From assembly GCA_006538405.1 (NCBI GenBank), contig BJKQ01000004.1:3038001-3102000 (forward strand): a stretch of DNA of 64,000 nt, read 5' to 3'. The DNA is from Hansfordia pulvinata. Lineage: Eukaryota > Ascomycota > Sordariomycetes > Xylariales. Below are positions 37,109 to 48,500 of this stretch, piece after piece (positions within the stretch are counted from its first letter, which is position 1; each line of letters starts with the position of its first letter). A program made the position numbers and the translations under genes. The notes under the pieces were generated by a model. The model worked only from the letters and a program-made list of their open reading frames with translations. It ran no database searches and was not told the DNA's origin.

Positions 37109-38345
37109 CTGTCATGTCTGAGAGGCCAACTGTCGTCAAGGCAGCCGCTGAGTTCGGGCGATGGCCTCGATATCTGAGCGTGTGCTTGTGGTTGATGAGA
37201 TGGTGAGGAGACGACGACGATACGATGGTTGCGGAGGAAGCAGCTCCAATGATGCTGTTGATGTTGTTGTTTCTCAAGAGGACAGCAATGGGTCGCGGGT
37301 TGCGGGTGTCGAGGACGAGAAGGCGAGGACAGTCCAAAAAAAGAAGCGGTGGGGGGCCGGGGTGATCGGTCCTGCCAAAGTCGAGACGAGTCGCCGCGAT
37401 GCAGCGATTGCTATGTCTGCTAGTCTCAGAGTCGGAAGGCTGTGGGCATGCAAGTGCGTCCGGGGTGAGATGATCCAACTCGCGTCGTCGGGTGCAGTCA
37501 GAAGAGGTGCTTGTTGAGTAATGAGGTGGCAGATGGCGGTCGGTCGTGGGTTATGGTGGAGGGTTAAGGTGCGGTCGAGATTCCTTCCCTGTGCTGCTAC
37601 ACAAGCAAGCAATCAACGCGTCGGCCCACGAGTTTGGAGGGGCGCGACGCACCAGACGCGACGCGGCACGGCACGTCCATCGAATCTGGGCGGCTGCATG
37701 CATGTATTTAGGTACTTAGGCAGGGGTAGGAACCTCCACGTTCTTGTAAGCGCCAGGGCCGTACTTGTATCCAAGGGCAGCACCTGGACTGCAGGTACTC
37801 CAGGGTCCTTATTTGGGGAGGGACTACGGTACGAAGGTAGGTACGTGTACTACCATTGTAGCACCTCCAGCAAGTGCCTCCAGGCACATTGAGGAGGTAC
37901 ACATATCGCTGCATGTCCAGATACCCACTTTGTATGCAAATATGAGGATGTCTGCGCGGCTGCGAGTACATCTGGAGTGTTTGTGGGCCGGCCGGTTACG
38001 TCAACATGTACATGCAACGTGAACCCAGTGCCATTGATTGAACACTCCCACTTCTTAGGCCCGGCCGACCACAGCACCCGAGCGACCTGACCTCACCATC
38101 CTCAGCCTTGTCGTCGCTCGCCCTCGTCCGTCCACTGCCGTCACCGCAACCTCTGCTGTTTCCTCCTCCTCACTTTCTGAAGCTTCCGAGGTTTTCTTCT
38201 GCCCTGGTTGCTGCTGTCCTACCGCGACAAGCCCAAGTGGCACCGTCGCTGCCGGGTTGAGCTACTGGCCCCGTTCTAGGCAGCGCTGTGTGCCTGCTTC
38301 GCCTCGCCCATCCCTCCCAGCCTCAACCATCTTACCCGGCTCAGC
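37109..38345. promoter_or_regulatory. divergent promoter region of DNA2 and the membrane-protein gene
   Basis: About 1.2 kb between two genes transcribed apart. It contains several GGTAC/GTACC and AGGTAGGTACGTGTACTACC-like words near 37790-37860 and pyrimidine-rich sequence before the 38346 start (38085-38345). Open frames carry no motif. MluI-type ACGCGT boxes, expected for a replication gene, were not obvious to the eye. Confidence 0.45.
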
Positions 38346-39452
38346 ATGGCATCCTCTCACGATGACTTTGCCATGAGCACCGATAGCTCCGGCTCGGCGC
38401 AGCCGCTCCCCTTCTTCAGCCCCGGAGAGGCAGCCAAGTACCGCACCGCGTTCCTCGGCCCTGACGTCGCGATTCCTCCATTTCTCGACCAGTACTCTAA
38501 TCGCTTCTGGTGGTGCTCGAACAAGGACCGTGCCGGAATTGTCTACCAGCAGATTGCCCTGTGCTCCAGGTACGCTGGGAGGCCGTTGACGCAGGACGAA
38601 GTCGACGCTCTCGCCCCCCTCGGTGTGAATCAGGCCGCTCAGTACACCTTGCATACCCCCGCCTACCTAGGCATGGCCGCCGCTGCCAGTTATGTTGGCG
38701 CTTCGTCCTTTCGATTCCCGCTTTACCAGCCAAAGCACCAATCCTTCAACCCTACCAGGATTCCCTTCTTGCCCTTCATTCGCGGCCGTGCGGCCATTTT
38801 GACATGGCACGCCCTCCGCTTTGTTGCATACGCGGTGCCCTGCAAAAGTGCCGCCTTGATATTCTTCGCGTCTTTCAGCACTTTCAGCTTCCAGCGTGGT
38901 CTCCATAGCGATCCGCGACTGGGGCAGGTCTCGCAAGGAATGAAGCAACAAATGCAGGCAAAGCATGACGCCTCTAGCCGAGCGCCCGCAGCTCATGGTC
39001 CATCGCCGTCGCCTTCCACAGCTCCCCCTTCTGACCCCGCGGCCTGGTCTGAGCCCGCCACACCTGCTTCCACTACGCAGCAAGAATCGTCTTCATGGGA
39101 TGACGATTCCTTGGACGATGCATCTCCCGTGGCCCCAGCCGCTCGGCGCGCGGATGCGGGAAACAACGTCCCCGGAACTTCCGCATGGGACCGTCTGAGG
39201 CGCGGTCAGCGTTCCGACACCAACAACTCTCAACAGGGGGGCCCTTCGCCGCAGGTCTCCGGCTGGGCACGCTTAAGGCAGGATGAAGCCCCCAGGTCCA
39301 ACGACCAGCCATCCTCAACCCCGCAATCTTTCGAAGACACGAACCAGGATCAAGAGAGAGAGTGGAAACGGTACGAAAAGGAACAAGCCCAGAAGCAGTT
39401 TGATGCCATGCTTGATTCGGAACGCCAGAATGACTCTTCGAGAAGATGGTAA
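38346..39452 (+). CDS. conserved fungal membrane protein of unknown function
   Basis: A single-exon gene of 368 aa. The N-terminal third is soluble and contains an ordered-looking block with FLDQYSNRFWWCSNKDR and SRYAGRPLTQDEVDAL. Two hydrophobic stretches follow at about 105-120 and 150-182 (ILTWHALRFVAYAVPC, AALIFFASFSTF), so it is probably anchored in a membrane. The C-terminal half is disordered, rich in Ser, Pro and Asp, with two similar short motifs, SAWDRLRRGQ and SGWARLRQDE, and ends in a charged segment (REWKRYEKEQAQKQFD) that may be a short coiled coil. The overall plan resembles proteins conserved across Pezizomycotina, but I cannot name a function and see no enzyme motif. Only 105 bp separates its stop from the stop of the convergent secreted-protein gene. 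The start at 38346 is the first ATG after a pyrimidine-rich leader. Confidence 0.8.
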   Translation: MASSHDDFAMSTDSSGSAQPLPFFSPGEAAKYRTAFLGPDVAIPPFLDQYSNRFWWCSNKDRAGIVYQQIALCSRYAGRPLTQDEVDALAPLGVNQAAQYTLHTPAYLGMAAAASYVGASSFRFPLYQPKHQSFNPTRIPFLPFIRGRAAILTWHALRFVAYAVPCKSAALIFFASFSTFSFQRGLHSDPRLGQVSQGMKQQMQAKHDASSRAPAAHGPSPSPSTAPPSDPAAWSEPATPASTTQQESSSWDDDSLDDASPVAPAARRADAGNNVPGTSAWDRLRRGQRSDTNNSQQGGPSPQVSGWARLRQDEAPRSNDQPSSTPQSFEDTNQDQEREWKRYEKEQAQKQFDAMLDSERQNDSSRRW

Positions 39453-39557
39453 TGTCCCCACTGCCTCTGAAATAGTCGCCTGAGTGGTAGCTGCCGCAGG
39501 CCATGTATGTATATAAAGGCTCGTCTACAGTGTTGTTCTTTGCTCTCGACAATCTCG

Positions 39558-40647
39558 CTATGAGTCGTCCCGAGCTCTGCCGCCTCCAAACGCCATCTGC
39601 CACATTTTCTGGTGCCACCGCACCCACCCCTCCTTATACTCGTCTTCGCCAATGACCTGGTACTTGCTCCAGGACGTCTCCTCGTCCTTGTCCGGGATGT
39701 CCTCCGCCTTATCGGAACAGAGGAAGCTCAGCTTCAGCGTCCCTTCCCCGAACGGCGCAGGGAGCAGCTCCTTAGGCACCATTTGCATCCACCCCTGGCT
39801 CTGCATTGAGGTCCTGCGGAGAACACGCGTGGGGTCCAGCTTGTCGTCGAGGCCCTTGATATACTTCCCGATGGGCGTGTCGGCCCCGTTGCTGCTCCCG
39901 GTCCCGACCTGGTTAACCAACTCGTCCCCGTCCTCGTTGAGGGGCGGGATCATGACCACGGGCTGCGGCCCGTCGGGCTTGTACTCGAAGTCATCGCTCT
40001 TGGTCGCAATGGCATCCTCGGGTCCGTAGATGGCGCAAACGTAAGGCCTAGGGGGACGTGGTCAGCTTCGGGTTCGTCATCAACTTCTGCGCACAAGGAA
40101 GCATTTGGCGATTGCACGATGCCTTGGGTAGTCCGGCAGAAGCAGCACCAATATCGAAGGTGAGATGCCCAGCTTGTTGCAATCTAGGAGGCATCGAGGT
40201 GCGGGCACGGCAGAAGAAGAAGAAGAAGAAGAAGAAGAAAAACGTCCAGCACACTTACGTTTCGTCCTTGCCCCTCTTTTCGATCTTGGTCAGGTGCTTT
40301 GCAGGGTCCTTGGAGATGTAGTTGTGTTTCTTAGGGCTAAGGTAGACGCCGTGGCCGATGCTGCCGGCGCCGCCGGCCTCGTACGTCACGTAGCCGTGCT
40401 CCAAGTACCTGTCAAACCGCCACTATTCGCGTGCGTAAGCTAAGAGGGCAGACAATAGAAAGGGAAGAGGGGGGGTAAGGCCCTGTGCGGCCGCACACGT
40501 TACCTTTGCGACCCATCTGAATCCGTAGAGCCTCTGTCCTTCCTGACGGCCCGGGCCCTGTGCCCGACGCGGCAGGATGAGGGCATTGGAGAGCGCGGCG
40601 AGCAGGAGGCAGGCCAGCACGACGTGCCGGGCGAAAAGAGCGGTCAT
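39558..40647 (-). CDS. small secreted protein, possibly ADP-ribosyltransferase-like
   Basis: Three exons, 40504-40647, 40259-40422 and 39558-40047, with introns of 81 and 211 nt, total exactly 266 codons (265 aa). The phases agree at both junctions. Residues 1-22 form a clear signal peptide (hydrophobic core VVLACLLLAALSNA), followed by LILPRR, a possible dibasic processing site. Downstream are RLYGFRWVA, then YLEHGYVTYE and SIGHGVYLSP. The order Arg-strand, helix, Gly-x-Gly-x-Tyr-x-Ser loosely recalls secreted ADP-ribosyltransferases of entomopathogenic and plant-associated fungi. No catalytic Glu can be assigned with confidence, so this is only a fold suggestion. The rest is acidic and Lys/Trp-rich, with few Cys. 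The long second intron contains a (GAA)n repeat on the + strand. It could equally be an uncharacterised effector or a lineage-specific secreted protein. Confidence 0.7.
40213..40239. repeat. (GAA)9 microsatellite in an intron
   Basis: Pure GAA triplets on the + strand, read as TTC (pyrimidine-rich) on the transcribed strand. It lies inside the 211 nt intron of the secreted-protein gene. Confidence 0.92.
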
Positions 40648-42402
40648 GTTTCTTCGTCTTTTTTTCTTTCCCAGGGCGCTGGCTGTGTGATCGAGGATGG
40701 CTTCTTGGGCCGATGTTCTCCGTCTCGAACAGCTGGGAAGTCGCTATTTATCAATAACGGGCGATTACATGACAACACCCAAGCCTTAGTACTAGAGTAG
40801 TTGGGCGCGTTTTCTATCAGTCAAACGATTTCTCAGCTGTCTGGGCCTCGCTCGTGCTGATCTCAGATTATTCGCCCCCACGCCCCGGCCAGAACGGCAG
40901 TGAGGCTGAGTGCCTGCGGCGGCCGTGCCGGCCAAGCCTGAGAAGCAGGCGTTTTACGCATCCATCCGTCTGGGCACGGCTCTCCCCCGGCAGGCTTATT
41001 CCGTCTTCGCCTTTTCTTCCACAGCGGGGCAAAAAAACGGCTGGGTGCAGCTACGCAGCCGAAGCCGAAGAACGACTCGTTCATCATCCACCGTGCTTCC
41101 AGGGCTATTTGCTACCGGTTTGCGGAGGCCGAAGGCGATGCGGCTCTCGCCCCGAGCGGCGCTTGAAGAGACACCACCATTCTACCAAGTATGGCGCTCC
41201 GAACCGAGACGGCTGCAAGTTGCACAAGCTCCGTCCGGGCTCGAATTTCCGAGTTCGGTTGGGTAAGATGGTCGGGACTCGCCAAGCATAGCTCCCAAGT
41301 GGAGAGACAAGGGTGCCGAAAATAGGTACGAGCAGGCGGGCCATGGTGGGAAAGCACGGGTTATCCCAGTGTCTTGAGTCTTGACAACTATGTTGTGTTC
41401 CCTTTCCCACCTGACTCTTCGGCCGTTGTGGCGAGGGATAGAGGTCCGTGTCGCGGCGCCAAGGGGCTTGGTTGCATAAGCAAAACTCAAATCAAAGGGG
41501 CAATTTTTTCAGCCTCGGTGCGAGTCCGGCATCATATGCTTGTGGCTGCCGGGTCAATACAGACGAGCCTTGGTATGTGTCGCCACTGCAAGGCGGCGAC
41601 CTTGCCGCCGGTTAAACGGTATACCATCCATGTAGGGGACAAGGTCCAAAAATCACCGTCGCTGAGTTCGCCCCGCAGCGGCAGTGCGGACCGCGTCGTG
41701 CCTACGCTCTGAAGTCTAATCAGCGCCGTTGCGTGCCCACTCCGCGAGATGCTCGTCGCTGATAGTTCGTCTCTCAAAAGCATGGCTGCGCCTTCGTCAT
41801 AGGCCCAACACAGCCATCATTCGCCTGTCAAAATCCGCCACTAGCTTTGAACATTGCAATTTTCAATTGCTCTACGAGCACCTCGGCGTCTGCTAGATGC
41901 TACCTGCCAGAAGATCACACGGTTGGAAACAGGCATTCGCAGTCACAATAATGAAGGACACTTAAGTTGTGAACTTGTTTCTTCTTCTTCGATCATTATA
42001 CATGTATGGACTCGAAGGCACTATGTGACCTCCCAGGAACAATATTTGCGGGCTTCTGAGAGCCGTCGTTGGTCAAGGCTTGGAGCCAGCATCACCGCAG
42101 GGATGGCGATTTCGAATACTGGTTTTTTGAACTTTGCCCCAGGTAAATCTCAGATTGAGAACTATCAACCAAGACGAGCGCTGCATGGCCTGGCTGCGCC
42201 CATTGGCAAAGTTTGGAGTAATGCTGGGAACGCTTGAACAGCGATAGACGGCAAACGCAATGGCGATGCTAGCCGAGTGGCCCTTTTACGCACGCCGAGA
42301 CCTGCATGCATTGGTCGCAAAATGTCGTTTTTATGACGTGACATTGCCCCATGTGATCAGCACCTCGAGTCACAAGAGGTAGACACGTCCTTCGGGAATA
42401 TT
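40648..42402. other. intergenic spacer upstream of the secreted-protein gene
   Basis: About 1.75 kb. Read on the minus strand, a TATA-like TTGATAAATAGC lies about 100 bp upstream of the secreted-protein start (near 40745-40757). Frames in 40854-41800 show no domain. No gene or tRNA was recognised. Confidence 0.5.
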
Positions 42403-44696
42403 TCATCTCCTGGCTCCTCGCGAAGCCAACACGGGGCCATCCTCATCTTCGCTGCTTTCGCTTGCAGTCCCGGGGCTCTGGGCGACGCTGGCACCGGCGC
42501 TCGTCAAGCCCCCATAAGACCCGACATCCACGTTGGCTGCACTCATGGAAAGTATGCTGCGGCGCCGCGCCGCATCTATCTCAACCGCGCTCCCGCTTCG
42601 ACTGAGTGCCGGCTTCTCCGGTAGCTGCTTCAACAGGCCGGTGGAGATGTCAAGCATCCCCATGGCAAACCCAGTCAGCGTCGTGCCCTCGCCGGGTTTG
42701 CTGCTGACACTCAACGTCCAACGATACTCCCCAGACGACGCCGATACCAGTCAGCTTCCTCGCGACCAGGTGAAGTTGCCCACAGCAATGACCCAAAAGT
42801 GCCGATCAGCGCAAAATTGGTCTTGGATGCGAAAAACCAAAATGAGCGAAGATGTTGCGGGGTCAGCCTATTGACAAAGTCCATCGCAGATATGAGACGA
42901 GCCTTGGCAGCACTTCGGCAGATGTGGGCCACGTATGGGTCGATGGCTTGCGAGTCGACGGCCAACGAGCGGATGATACGACGATGCAGAGTGATCTCAG
43001 CGGCGTAGTAGCCCAAATGGAGATAGCCAATGCTTGTCAAACGACTCGAAGGGACAGGGCTGGTGCTTTGAAAGGACGAGTCCATCCTTATGCTGGACGG
43101 CAAAGAGGCATACCACTCCTTGAGCTTCAACTGGATTGGCTTTGCGAGCGAGAGAACCAAGTGGGTTCCCTGGGGACCCGCGTTGGTAACGTTCTGCAAC
43201 GCCTGCAGCGAATAAAAGGTATCCAGAATCTCCGCCAGAATCTGCGTCAGGTAAACCATCTGCCCAAACAGAGTCCGCCCCTGCTCGTACTCGACCTTGG
43301 CCTCGACATCCTCGTCGCCGTATTCGCCCTCTGGAAAGTCGGTTGGGAGCAGAGGCTGCACGACCCAGTTGGAGCTGAATATGTGCGACGGTCGTCCATG
43401 AACCAAAGCGCCCCATTTGTCCTGCATATAGAGTGCCCAGGCCAAACGTTTCCTCAGACCCTTCTCCCACGGCGGGATCTTCCAGTGCGAGCAGTCGAGA
43501 TGCAGCCCAAGCTCCTGAGCAATGGCGACCAGCTGGGCGGTCGGGGCCCACTGGTCTCCTTCGGGCCGCTGCGACAGCAGCAATCCTGCCTGGACGGTAG
43601 ACAGCTTGGGCCGCCACATCGAGTCGGCCAAGGAAATTCGTATAAGGCGTTCCAATCTCTTGACGTCAGGGCGCTGCTGACCTTTCAATTCCGTGCAGTG
43701 GTCCCACCAGTTGAGGGCGAGCAGGTAGACGGCAGCAAGCAAGGAGGGGGAGAACTGCTTGACATCCCGCTCGTACTTCTCCATAAAGACATTCTTCTGC
43801 AGAATGGGAAACCCAGGATGTACTATGTCGAAATACAGGTCGACGAGCCTCGGTCCGTGGGGTGCAATGAGCTTCTCGACCTCTTCGACATAGCCTGGCT
43901 CTTCCTCATAGCCGGAAGTCTCATGGTCCGGGAGCAGCAAGAACGTGTCATCCTGGCTGACCTTTCGGAGAGTGCCCCTGGCGAGGAGACTCTCGTCTTG
44001 GGGGTCAAAGGGGGAGAGGTTGATCAAAGATGGCTCGAAGTCGGTTGTCGGGCCGATATACTGGCTGTACCGGTCTTGCTGCAAGCCGAGAGTGCGTTTC
44101 ATGAGCGTCGGTCCTCCGATATTGGCCATCTCCTCGATCAGAGAGTTGCTGGCGGTTGCACTCGAGGGGCTTGAGCCTGGCCGCCGTCGATGATGTCTAT
44201 TATCAAAGAATCTGGGGGAGCTGCATGAACCAATCACATGTTAGCGCCCAGGATGACTAGACAGGCTTGGACGCCTGTACGGCGACGTGCAGGAGAGGCG
44301 ATAAGGTAGGATTGGGGGTCAATGGGGTTGCAGAAAGTATCGGTGAGCGCCTTACCCTCGTTTCCAGTCTCTACCATCCACCGTATTCCGGCCAAGCTTG
44401 CGTTTCCGAGGCTTGGGGCTGTGGCTTAGAGAGCAGTCCACTCTGTTGTTGAGGCAGGAGACGCAACTGCCGTCGTCCTCGCTCAACACACACCGGAGCC
44501 GGCCAATCAGGCAGGAGGAACAGGGAACCGAGACGGCACTCAGAGCCGAGTCGGAGTCTGCAGAGTCGAGGGCATCGCCGTTGTCTTCCTTGCGGTACAT
44601 GTCCCCATGGCGAAGGCTGGCCGCTGCCGCTGGCTGAGCAGGCTTGGGGGCGATCGCTATGGGAGCAGTCCGAGAAGCGGCGTACAGTTCTGACAT
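42403..44696 (-). CDS. Zn2Cys6 transcription factor of DAL81/TamA/RegA type, frame broken once
   Basis: Exons 44356-44696 and 42403-44220 with a 135 nt intron (GTAAGG...GCAG), joined in phase. The Zn2Cys6 knuckle is Cys59-Cys62-Cys69-Cys78-Cys81-Cys88 (C-x2-C-x6-C-x8-C-x2-C-x6-C). The middle is the fungal-specific transcription factor domain, with LVDLYFDIVHPGFPI, LGLHLDCSHWKIP and WEKGLRKRLAWALYMQDKW; to my recollection this block resembles DAL81/TamA and RegA regulators, which control use of secondary nitrogen sources. Near the C-terminus the frame breaks at 42729-42732 (four C on the + strand). A fifth would continue WYRRRLG into YRWTLSVSSKPGEG and give exactly 720 codons (719 aa). Without it the protein stops at 42711. 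The tail is Ser-rich and acidic (SESSEDEDG). The start is the first in-frame ATG; the upstream frame extension has none. The DAL81 assignment is moderately sure, the zinc-cluster class very sure. Confidence 0.9.
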
Positions 44697-44701
44697 GGCC
44701 T

Positions 44702-45507
44702 GATAAGCACACCCGACCAAGCGCGGCAAGGCTTTCCTTTCAACCAGGGGGTATTTCTGCGGGTGACAGGGTTTCGGCCTGTATGGCAGCTGTGCTAGGA
44801 AAGAAGGCCAAGCCCGAATGAGGGCGAAGCGACACCGTGCGGCGTGGTGGACTGGATAAGTGCCGGGGGCGGGGGAGAACGGCGTGTGCTCCCTGCCTGA
44901 GGTGCTGCTTCTCGTGGAGGTGACAGGAGCTGGCGAGGTCAGCGTCGATAGGTCGAGCGGTGATAGGCGGCAGGCCGTGGTAGTGAGGCGCCGATCAGGG
45001 CGGCTGGGTCGAACGCAGTGAGGGTGATCGTGGGATGGGCCGGAGAGGGCACTGGGCGCGTGCCTGTACGTGGGCCCAGAAAAAGACGATGAGCCCAGTT
45101 TTGATAGGCCGGCGCCGCTGGCTTGGGGGGATATAAGAAGCAAGCAGCCTATAGGGCTTATGCAGGCAGGATCGAGCCTGCGAGATAAGTGACAAGAGGA
45201 CCAGCGAGGCGCGTGGGAGGAGGGGCAAGGCCGGCAGGAAATCGGGGCGCAGAAGGCTGACGGCGATGAGGGCTGATCTTGATGGCGTGGGGAGGCCTGG
45301 GCAGCGTATCCAGCAGATGAGCACCCCGGAGACGAGGAGATCGGGACGGGGACGCCGGCTATAAGTGAGGCTGGGCTCTGTATTATTTTGAGGACCGGAC
45401 CCTCAGAGCCGAGCCGACTGAGAAGGGCAGATAAGCCGAGGAGGGCTGAAGACGGGGACGGGTCTTAAGTGATGATGGAAGCTAATATGAGATAAGCCTG
45501 GCTTATC
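44702..45507. promoter_or_regulatory. cluster of GATA-factor sites upstream of the zinc-cluster gene
   Basis: GATAAG occurs at 44702, 45184, 45430 and 45491 and its complement CTTATC at 45502, five in about 800 bp. The last two form an inverted pair (GATAAGCCTGGCTTATC). Another GATAAG lies in the intron at 44301. HGATAR is the target of AreA/GLN3-type nitrogen factors, so nitrogen control is suggested by sequence, not shown. Confidence 0.5.
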
Positions 45508-48500
45508 GGCGTCATTGAAACTACAGTGCGACGCAGGCTGCTCAGCTCGAGAGAGGGGCACGAGCAGCAGACGGCGAATTGTCGAGCGCAAGGGGCATGA
45601 ATGGGGTTGCGCAGGCGGCACAGGGCGGCGGCGGCGGCGGCAATGTGGGAGGAAGAGGATAGGTAAGAGAGAGGGCGAGAGATAGATAATGTAGGTCTGG
45701 TCCTGCAGATAGGCAGGCCGACGGTTAGGATGGCGGGGGTGGGCTTTGAGGCGAGGGCAGAGGGCCAATGAAGGCGAGAGCCGGACCGGGGGGGGGAATG
45801 CGCGGGCCGCCTGCGATAGGGACAAGGCGAGGCGAAGAGAATGGATTGTCGGTGGGCGGCCGGGTCGAAAGGAGGGTCTCTCTGTCGAGGGGGCCGGGGG
45901 GCACGCGGGAGGTGGGAAGAAGGACGACGGCAAAGGCGGCGGCGCATCGACAGATGGACATGGACGCGGACGACGTCACCTCATCCTACCTACATGTAGG
46001 TACCTAAGGTAATGCCCTATCCGTACATCTGTGGCTGTGGCTGCGAGTACACACGTAGATTACCTATCATAGGTAGTAGGTAGCCACCTGCTTTGCCTTC
46101 GTGCTTCCGTACCTTCCTCAGTCCGTCTCTGCCTAGCTGGGCCCGGCGGCGATCGCGGACATGGCACGGGGCAGTTTGGTACAGGCACGAGCGAAGTGGC
46201 AGGAACAGCCCTGGAGGTACATAGGTTGTCCCATGCATGGTAATGTGGCTACGGTAGTCCACGGTACGAAACGAATAAAGTGGCAGCATCAGTAGTGGCA
46301 GCAGTAACCGCGCGCCCGGCAGCAGTGCCGGCAGCAGCCAGTCCGAGTCGTGGTGACGGAGGATCCGACGTCGCCCGGCTTCGCGCCAAGGGAGTCCGAA
46401 AGCAGCAGCTGGGGGCGACGACGTGCAACGACGACAACCTGAGAGTCTTCCCCCCCACTCCACTACGACCCGACGGCAGAGTGCCGAGCATGGAGAGGAA
46501 AAGGAGTCTGACAACCAAGAAATGGCGGGTACGACCCGTATCGCGACTTATCACTCGCCACCTGCAGCGCCAAGCGTAGAGGGTCCTAGACCATCCGTCT
46601 TGTCTTGATCTTTGTGCGACGCACTCGTGCAGGTACAGGTACGTAGCGCGGGGTCTTTTTTGTGGTGAATTGGATGGTGTTTTGGTGGGATGGATGGGAT
46701 TCACAGTGGAGGTTACAAGATACACCAGAGCGGGAGCAAACCCCAGGGCACCACCCATCCATGAACCTCGATGTGGTGGGCATATTAGTCAGGGCAACGA
46801 TAACCCTGCCCCCAGGTCAGGTATCTGTAGCCCGGCAGTCTGGTGCGGCGACGTGCAAAAAGAGGGGTCGAGGGTACTTTAAGCTGGACACCAGATATGA
46901 CCAATGGAAGATAAGGTAAGGACAGGAGGTAAAGACGTGTATCCAGACAGGTATCTAAGAGGTGCGAGTACGGGTAGGTACATGGGCTCGTAAGTGGTGC
47001 ATGTATCTTCAGGTTGAGTTATGGATTTTATTACCATTTGATGTGGTAATGCAGCCCGTTTGATTCAACATGCTCCAGGCGCTTTGGCATCCGCAGATGG
47101 ATGTTCGTCTTCCGTTGGATTACCTATCTCTGGACTGGGACTCCACGGGGTATCCGACTGACGGGCCTGCGTGGTCTGGGGCGCTACGTGTACGTACCCT
47201 AAGTTGGTAGCCTACAAGTAGGTAGCGGCAACCAACTGGTTACGTCGGGTGCGAGCCTTCTCAAGGGATATTCCCCTGCCGGCTCCCAGCCCTGCCATCC
47301 ATGCCCCTCGATTCTCGTACCCGTGGACAAGCGGTAGGAGGTACGGGTCTTGGTGCCTGAGCCAGTACCTCCATATCCGCGACAATGGAGGTTCTCGTCA
47401 CCGGTCGGATGTAATCTGCAGCGTCTGACTGGCGACGCCAGCTGGGCCATGACGTCGCGGGAGGCGCTAACAGCTTGCGGCTTATCCATCCTTATCCTCG
47501 AGCTGCGGTCCTTATCTATGTGTCCATGTAGGCAGACTCTGGGGAAAGGCAGTTGGGTGCTGTAATAACATTGTGTCAAACCCTTTGATCCTGCGCGCCC
47601 GCGGTGGGGCGTCCCATGCACGCGGCGGAGGTCCCTGCAAGCGGCGGAGTCCCAGCATACTCTGGAGATAACTTTTTTTTTTCTCGACTCTCGTTCAGGG
47701 CTCTCGGCAATAAGCTCCAGTCGGGGACCACGACGGAGCCCATGCCCGTGTGGGGAAGACCTGAGTACAAGTACTCCGTACTGTACTCATCCTGGAACGC
47801 GCCTGGACTCGTATCGTACGTTCCCATCCCGTACCTAATAAGGTGTTACCTACTCGCACTTGACGGTTGGGCAGGTGCAACATGGCAGTGATGAATGTAC
47901 TCGTTTAGGTACCCACTGGGGCCGCAGTCCAGGGGTCTGTAATCTGTATCTCTATCTCCGTCTGCATCTATTTGCATCTGCATTTCCACGCTGGCGGATG
48001 GGGCGCCCAAGAAATCGCCACCCCTGATAAGAGAAGGGCGGGAGACTTGAGTTGCCCCTGCGCCACGCTCCCGGTATTTTCCGACTCGCGAAGATGCTGA
48101 TAACAGACGAGAGAGGAACAGGGGCACACGGGTAGTCGCTTGTTAACTCATGTCGTACTTTACGGGACTTGCTTTGCCTTCCATTGTCTTCCAGACAGAT
48201 TCATCCATGGTGTCAAGATGTTCACTGCATGTGCTCAGGGTGGCCGGCCCCCTTCTTTGGTTGAACGAGCAGTCCGCAATGCCTTTTTGGGTAACCCCGA
48301 GGCTTGACTCTCTCCCTCCCTCTCTCTCTCTGTCCTCTCCATTCTTTCTCTGTGTGCCCTCCTCGCCCGGTCATTGGCGTAAGGAAGCGGGCGCGCCGCG
48401 GCACGTGCGGTCATGTCACGGTGCTGCCGCAGATAGACTCACCCGGAGACGACCTGGTGTGGTGTGTCTCTCATGCGGGGCCCCGCTGCGCACCACGGCC

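Noticed and set aside
42852..44174. 440-codon frame opposite the zinc-cluster gene
   Set aside because: Antisense shadow; the minus strand has the conserved Zn2Cys6 regulator sequence.
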